Assembly: GCA_021792755.1 (NCBI GenBank)
Contig: JAJYUA010000024.1
Span: 1-60,881 of the forward strand
Direction of reading: 5' to 3'
Origin: Pseudomonadota bacterium
GTDB lineage: Bacteria > Pseudomonadota > Gammaproteobacteria > Steroidobacterales > Steroidobacteraceae
DNA length: 60,881 nt
Positions 56,825-60,881 of the stretch are shown one piece after another. The notes beneath the pieces were generated by a model, which ran no database searches, was not told where the DNA came from, and saw nothing but the letters and a program-made list of their open reading frames with translations. Numbering within the stretch: the stretch's first letter is position 1; each line of letters opens with the position of its first letter. The position numbers and the translations under genes are program-made.

Positions 56825-57966
56825 TGCCCATCGCACTTCTCAACGGTCGGGTGCTGCGCGGCAAGGCACTCGTTGAAGGAATGTGTGTGCTGATCGAGGA
56901 CGGGCGAATCCTCGCCGTGGCGCCCGAGGGCGACACGGCCTGCCGGGATGCGGCCCCACGTGACCTCGGCGGGCACGTGCTGCTTCCGGGATTCATCGAC
57001 ATTCAGGTGAATGGCGGGGGCGGCGTGCTGTTCAACGATGCGCCGACGGTGGAGGCGATCCGTCAGATCGGCCATGCCCACCGGCGATTTGGCACGTGCG
57101 GCTTCTTGCCGACCCTGATCAGCACCGACCTGGATGTGGTGGCGCAGGCCATCGCGGCAGCCCGGCAGGCCATGGCCTGCGGCGTGCCGGGGGTTCTCGG
57201 CATCCACATCGAGGGGCCGTTCCTCAACGTCGAGCGCAAAGGCGTGCACGATCCAGCCAAGCTGCGCGAGCTCGACACCAGTGCCGTGGGTCTGCTGGCC
57301 TCGCTGTCGAGCGGCATCACCGTGGTGACGCTCGCCCCGGAGATGACCACGCCGCAGATCATCAGGCGGCTCGCCGATGCCGGGGTCATCGTCTCCGCCG
57401 GCCACACCAATGCCACTTACGCGCAGATCGTGGAGGCGCTGCACCATGGTCTGCGGGGGTTCACCCACCTGTTCAACGCAATGTCGCCGCTCACGAGCCG
57501 CGAGCCTGGGACGGTCGGCGCGGCGCTCGAAGACCGCTCCAGCTGGTGTGGCGTCATCGCCGACGGCGAGCACATCGCCCCGGCGGTGCTTCGCCTGGCG
57601 ATGCGCTGCAAGCCCTTGAGCCGCTTCATGCTGGTAACGGATGCCATGCCGGGCGTCGGCACCGACGCCCGGTCATTCAAGCTTCAAGGTCGAGAGATCA
57701 CCGTCTCCGGGCCGGTCTGCCTCGACGAAGACGGCCGGCTCGCCGGCTCCAACATCGACATGGCGAGCTGCGTGCGCAACGCCATCGCGCTTCTTGGCCT
57801 GCCGCTCGCCGAGGCTGTGCGCATGGCGAGCCTCTACCCGGCGCAGTTCCTGGGCTTGGCGCACGAGCTCGGCCGCATCGAGCCCGGCTATCGAGCAAAC
57901 CTCGTGCTGGCCGACGACGACCTCAACGTGCTCGAGACGTGGATCGACGGTGAGCCGAGCCGCTAG
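56824..57966 (+). CDS. nagA: N-acetylglucosamine-6-phosphate deacetylase
   Basis: Removes the acetyl group of GlcNAc-6-phosphate. The 380-residue amidohydrolase starts MPIALLNGRVLRGKALVEGM and shows LLPGFIDIQVNGGGGVLF, IHIEGPFLN (metal-binding Glu), VSAGHTNATYAQ and FTHLFNAMSPL (metal-binding His residues), LVTDAMPGVGT (catalytic Asp) and a C-terminal RANLVLADDDLNVLETWI. The start overlaps the nagB stop as TGATG, so the two are coupled. Confidence 0.96.
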   Translation: MPIALLNGRVLRGKALVEGMCVLIEDGRILAVAPEGDTACRDAAPRDLGGHVLLPGFIDIQVNGGGGVLFNDAPTVEAIRQIGHAHRRFGTCGFLPTLISTDLDVVAQAIAAARQAMACGVPGVLGIHIEGPFLNVERKGVHDPAKLRELDTSAVGLLASLSSGITVVTLAPEMTTPQIIRRLADAGVIVSAGHTNATYAQIVEALHHGLRGFTHLFNAMSPLTSREPGTVGAALEDRSSWCGVIADGEHIAPAVLRLAMRCKPLSRFMLVTDAMPGVGTDARSFKLQGREITVSGPVCLDEDGRLAGSNIDMASCVRNAIALLGLPLAEAVRMASLYPAQFLGLAHELGRIEPGYRANLVLADDDLNVLETWIDGEPSR

Positions 57967-58463
57967 CGCGAGGTGTTCACGAACCTCGAAGGCTCGGGGC
58001 CGGACAAGCGGCGCGCTCTCGCTCGCGATTGATCTCGAGCCCGCAGCCAACGATGCGGCCCCCGCCAGTGCCTCGGCCGCGACACCCCGGCGCCCCCGAG
58101 ACCGCGCCGGCAACCGATGGGTGCCCTTGCGCGACGCCGCACCCGGAAACCCTCAGCGACGCCCAACTCGCGGGGGAGTGGACAGCCTCTTCATGTTCAC
58201 CCCGCGTCCCCCGCGATCGGCGAGCCGCCCAGGACCCACAAGTGGCAAGGCCACCGCGCCGGCCCGCACGCAGACCATCCGCTCGTGCCCCCGCCCCCGG
58301 CCGCGCCCTGGGAATGTCCGCCTTGGCGGGCCTTCCCTTGCGTAAACGCAAGGGCGACTGGAACCCTTGAGGCGCCCTTCGCTCAAAGACGATACACTAG
58401 GCGTTTACCGGGCGCTCACCCCGAGCGGTCCCGGACACCCATCCCGACCGAAGGGGGAGATTG
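57967..58463. other. Intergenic region after nagA
   Basis: No gene is supported in these 497 bases; open frames on both strands are low-complexity Arg/Pro/Ala strings. A perfect eight-pair stem, CCCTTGCG-TAAA-CGCAAGGG (58335-58354), may end nagA transcription, though it is 370 bases downstream. The right end has the ribosome-binding site AAGGGGGAG for the next gene. Confidence 0.45.
58335..58354. terminator. Perfect stem-loop downstream of nagA
   Basis: CCCTTGCG and CGCAAGGG pair exactly around TAAA. There is no U-tract, so termination is only a possibility. Confidence 0.4.
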
Positions 58464-60389
58464 ATGAGCTTCGACCGCGCTCGCGCAAGAACGGGCGTCT
58501 GGGGCGTGCTGCGCGCCGCCATCTGCGTAGTGGGCGCCGGGCTTGCCGTGGCGCTCGCCGGCTGCAGTGCCAACACCAAGGTGTACAACGGCACGCCGGT
58601 GCTGACCCTGAGCGGCGTCGCCACCGGGGATTTCAGCAGCTACGTCGTCGGGATATCGCAAGTCGCCCTGACGCGTAAGGACGGCTACGTCGCCTACGCG
58701 CTATCGACGGAAGAGGAAGTGGATCTCACCAAGCGGACCAACCTCACCGAGCTGCTCGCCGCCCTCGGCGTTCCGGAGGGCACCTATACCAAGGTCAGCA
58801 TCACGCTCGATTACTCCGCTGCCACCGTGTACCTGAAGGGTCAGTCGACGGCCGCCAAAGTGGTCGCGCCGAGCAGCGGCAGCGTCCAGAGCCTCACAGT
58901 CACGCTCGATCCTTCCCATCCGCTGGTGATCGGACTCAACCAGTCCACGCCTCTGGCGATCGATGTCGATCTGGCGGCCTCCAATTCGATCGATCAGAGC
59001 ACGAACACCGTCACAGTCAAGCCGTTCGCGACCGCCACCGCGCAGCCGGCCGATGCCAACCCCGTCCGCGCCCGCGGCCTGTTCGTGTACGTGAACACCG
59101 GCAAGAGCAATTTCACGGTAAATCTCAAGCCGCTCGACGACACGTACTACTACAGCGGCACCTTCGGCGCGCTGACGGTCAATACCTCCCCCAGCACCTA
59201 TTTCGACATCGACGGCACCCCCTATATGGGCTCGGCCGGCCTCGCACAGATCGCGCAGCAGAGCAACAGCGGCCAGCTGAGCAGCGACTCGACGATCGTC
59301 AGCTATGGAACGGTCGGCGACCTCTCGACCATCACGCCCACCTTCAACGCGACACAAGTGTATGTCGGCACCAGCGCCGTCAGCCCCGGCGCCGACGAGG
59401 TGCGCGGGACCGTGAGCGCACGCAGCGGCAATTCCCTGACGCTGCGGGGGGCCACTTATATCTGCCCGCAAGACATCAGCAACGGCTATCCAAGTGAGCC
59501 GCCCGCCATCGACTTCGAGTCCGCCACGGTGGATGTGGGCCCCTCGACCAAGGTGACCGAGGACGGCGCCATCGCGAGCGGTCTGTCCGCCCAATCGATA
59601 TCCGTCGGCCAGCAAATCTACGCCACGGGCCAGGGCAGCGTCTCTTGCCCGCTCATCTCGACCAACTCCACCGCCTCGCTCACTCTCAATGCGACCTCCG
59701 GCGAAGTGCGCCTGAAGCCGACCACGCTCTGGGGCACGCTCGCCTCGGGCACCTCCGGCAGCGCCACCCTCGACCTGCTGCAGCTCGGTGAGCACACGCC
59801 GACCGACTTCAACTTCACCGGCACCGGGGTCTCGAGGGCCAATGACGCCAATCCGGCGAGCTACGTGGTCGACACCGGCACCACGGACGAAAGCGCCACG
59901 GCCTCGGGCACCCTGCTCGAGGCCGACGGCCTCGTGACGCCCTTCGGCTCGGCGCCGCCGGACTTCACCGCCTCGGCGGTGACGCCGGGAACCTCGCAGC
60001 CCTCGACCCTGATCGTGGAGTGGAACGGAGGTACCAGCTCCCCCTTCACCGCCTACGGCAGCTCCGGCCTGGTAGTGAATCTGGGCAATTCCAGCATCGA
60101 CACGGACCTCATCCGCACCGGGCCGCAGAGCACGCAGTTGTCCAGCCTGGCCTCGAGTCCCACCATCCTGCCGGGGTGTCAGAGCGGAACCTGCACCGGT
60201 AACGTCGAATACTCGATCGGCAACGCCAAGAATGGCATCGCGGAATTCGGCAGCGCCTCGAGCTTCCTGAGCGATCTCTCGAGCACCCTGAACGGCTCGA
60301 ACGCGGTGTTCAAGCTGATCGCCATTGGCAGCTACGATTCGTCGAACAATACCCTGTACGCCCAGCGTATCGACGTGGCGCTGGAATAG
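58464..60389 (+). CDS. DUF4382-like surface lipoprotein
   Basis: A 641-residue lipoprotein: signal ICVVGAGLAVALAGCSAN (lipobox LAGC). Residues about 40-185 look like DUF4382 (TLSGVATGDFSSYVVGISQVALTR, VDLTKRTNLTELLAALGVPEGTYTKVSITLDYS). The rest is Ser/Thr/Gly-rich beta sequence with DUF5666-like units (VRGTVSARSGNSLTLRG). A protein of this type may bind ligands or surfaces, but I know of no defined function. The ATG at 58464 is preceded by AAGGGGGAG. Confidence 0.75.
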   Translation: MSFDRARARTGVWGVLRAAICVVGAGLAVALAGCSANTKVYNGTPVLTLSGVATGDFSSYVVGISQVALTRKDGYVAYALSTEEEVDLTKRTNLTELLAALGVPEGTYTKVSITLDYSAATVYLKGQSTAAKVVAPSSGSVQSLTVTLDPSHPLVIGLNQSTPLAIDVDLAASNSIDQSTNTVTVKPFATATAQPADANPVRARGLFVYVNTGKSNFTVNLKPLDDTYYYSGTFGALTVNTSPSTYFDIDGTPYMGSAGLAQIAQQSNSGQLSSDSTIVSYGTVGDLSTITPTFNATQVYVGTSAVSPGADEVRGTVSARSGNSLTLRGATYICPQDISNGYPSEPPAIDFESATVDVGPSTKVTEDGAIASGLSAQSISVGQQIYATGQGSVSCPLISTNSTASLTLNATSGEVRLKPTTLWGTLASGTSGSATLDLLQLGEHTPTDFNFTGTGVSRANDANPASYVVDTGTTDESATASGTLLEADGLVTPFGSAPPDFTASAVTPGTSQPSTLIVEWNGGTSSPFTAYGSSGLVVNLGNSSIDTDLIRTGPQSTQLSSLASSPTILPGCQSGTCTGNVEYSIGNAKNGIAEFGSASSFLSDLSSTLNGSNAVFKLIAIGSYDSSNNTLYAQRIDVALE

Positions 60390-60415
60390 TCCGGCGCACC
60401 CCATGCAATGAACGG

Positions 60416-60437
60416 GCCGGGTGTGCCGCCCGGCCGA
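60416..60437 (+). terminator. Possible terminator after the DUF4382-like gene
   Basis: GGCCGGG and CCCGGCC form a stem around TGTGCCG, about 30 bases past the stop. No U-tract follows. Confidence 0.4.
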
Positions 60438-60575
60438 AGCTGCGCTGTCTGCAATCGGCGACTGTACCCATGCCGGAACACCGCCGATGAGCATTGCGCC
60501 AGGATCGGCACTCCTTGCCAAAGATGAACTGTGGTCATGGCATAATGGCCCTTCGATCCGGAGGGGGGACTCGAC

Positions 60576-60881
60576 ATGCTGCAGTCGATGGGCTCACATG
60601 CCCGCCACATCCACGCGATGTTGCAGGGCACGATCCGTGACGAGGGGACAGGCACGCCCGAGTACATCAAGCGCTCCTGGCTGCGCTGCCTCAACGAGTA
60701 CCACCTCGATCCGCAATCCGAGCGAGAGCCGTTCGTGCTGCCGCGCCAGGATCGCCTCGCCCGCAAGGAGCGCAATCAGGCGCTGATGGCCCTCGCCGAT
60801 GCGGAGATGGCCCACCTCTACCACCAGCTCGCCGGCTCCGGGTACTCCATCATCCTCACCGACCGCGACGGGGTGCTGCTC
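60576..60881 (+). CDS. Sigma-54-type transcriptional activator, N-terminal fragment
   Basis: The first 102 codons of a gene cut by the right end. The sequence YIKRSWLRCLNEYHLDPQSE and LYHQLAGSGYSIILTDRDGVLL matches the N-terminal sensory part of AcoR-type bacterial enhancer-binding proteins (SWxRC followed by a GAF domain). The AAA+ and Fis domains would be outside the window. It has a strong GGAGGGGG ribosome-binding site. Confidence 0.7.
   Translation, partial: MLQSMGSHARHIHAMLQGTIRDEGTGTPEYIKRSWLRCLNEYHLDPQSEREPFVLPRQDRLARKERNQALMALADAEMAHLYHQLAGSGYSIILTDRDGVLL

Noticed and set aside
58701..60521. 606-residue minus-strand frame opposite the DUF4382-like gene
   Set aside because: The plus-strand frame has a ribosome-binding site, lipobox and recognisable domain; the minus frame is Gly/Arg/His-rich shadow sequence.

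Overview
The window is a GC-rich gammaproteobacterial chromosome segment. The block gyrA-serC-serA-pheA-aroA-cmk-rpsA, the rimP-nusA-infB-rbfA-truB-rpsO-pnp block, the scpA/scpB, smc and zipA genes, a Xanthomonadales-style DksA with degraded zinc-finger cysteines and a TonB-receptor-based chitin system all point to the Xanthomonadales/Nevskiales/Steroidobacterales part of the class. The exact genus cannot be told from sequence alone. No rRNA, tRNA, CRISPR array or insertion sequence was found.

Layout. 1-8445: minus-strand serine/aromatic amino-acid and gyrase block leading into rpsA. 8622-24644: ubiG, a divergent RluB-like protein, ScpB/ScpA, trpS, a YciO-family protein, bolA, a parvulin lipoprotein, ligA, zipA, smc, queF, dksA and gluQ. 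24889-33835: the minus-strand translation and RNA-metabolism superoperon, headed by a structured rimP leader that contains a premature terminator. 34167-37686: hslR, sdaA, a GGDEF protein and csrA.

37763-45736 is the most interesting accessory region: a lasso-peptide locus. It holds FecR and FecI regulators, a 57-residue precursor whose predicted core is GGIFGYKVDTGFGWQYY, two near-identical hairpin-rich 157-bp repeats starting at the precursor stop codon, and a converging operon that encodes the lasso protease with fused recognition domain (B), the lasso cyclase (C) and an STN-containing TonB-dependent receptor. The precursor lies on the opposite strand from its maturation enzymes. No ABC exporter and no lasso isopeptidase is present in the window. 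Next to it lies a decayed class-V aminotransferase (45961-46258).

46255-57966 is a chitin/N-acetylglucosamine regulon: an EIICB permease, a fused EIIA-HPr-EI, a GH18 chitinase and a TonB receptor on one strand, with a GntR regulator, a SIS-family glucosamine-6-phosphate deaminase and NagA on the other. Matching inverted operator-like sequences sit in the divergent promoter region. The receptor would import chito-oligosaccharides released by the chitinase, the PTS would phosphorylate GlcNAc, and NagA/NagB would feed it to glycolysis. The window ends with a DUF4382-like lipoprotein and the start of an activator of the sigma-54 type.
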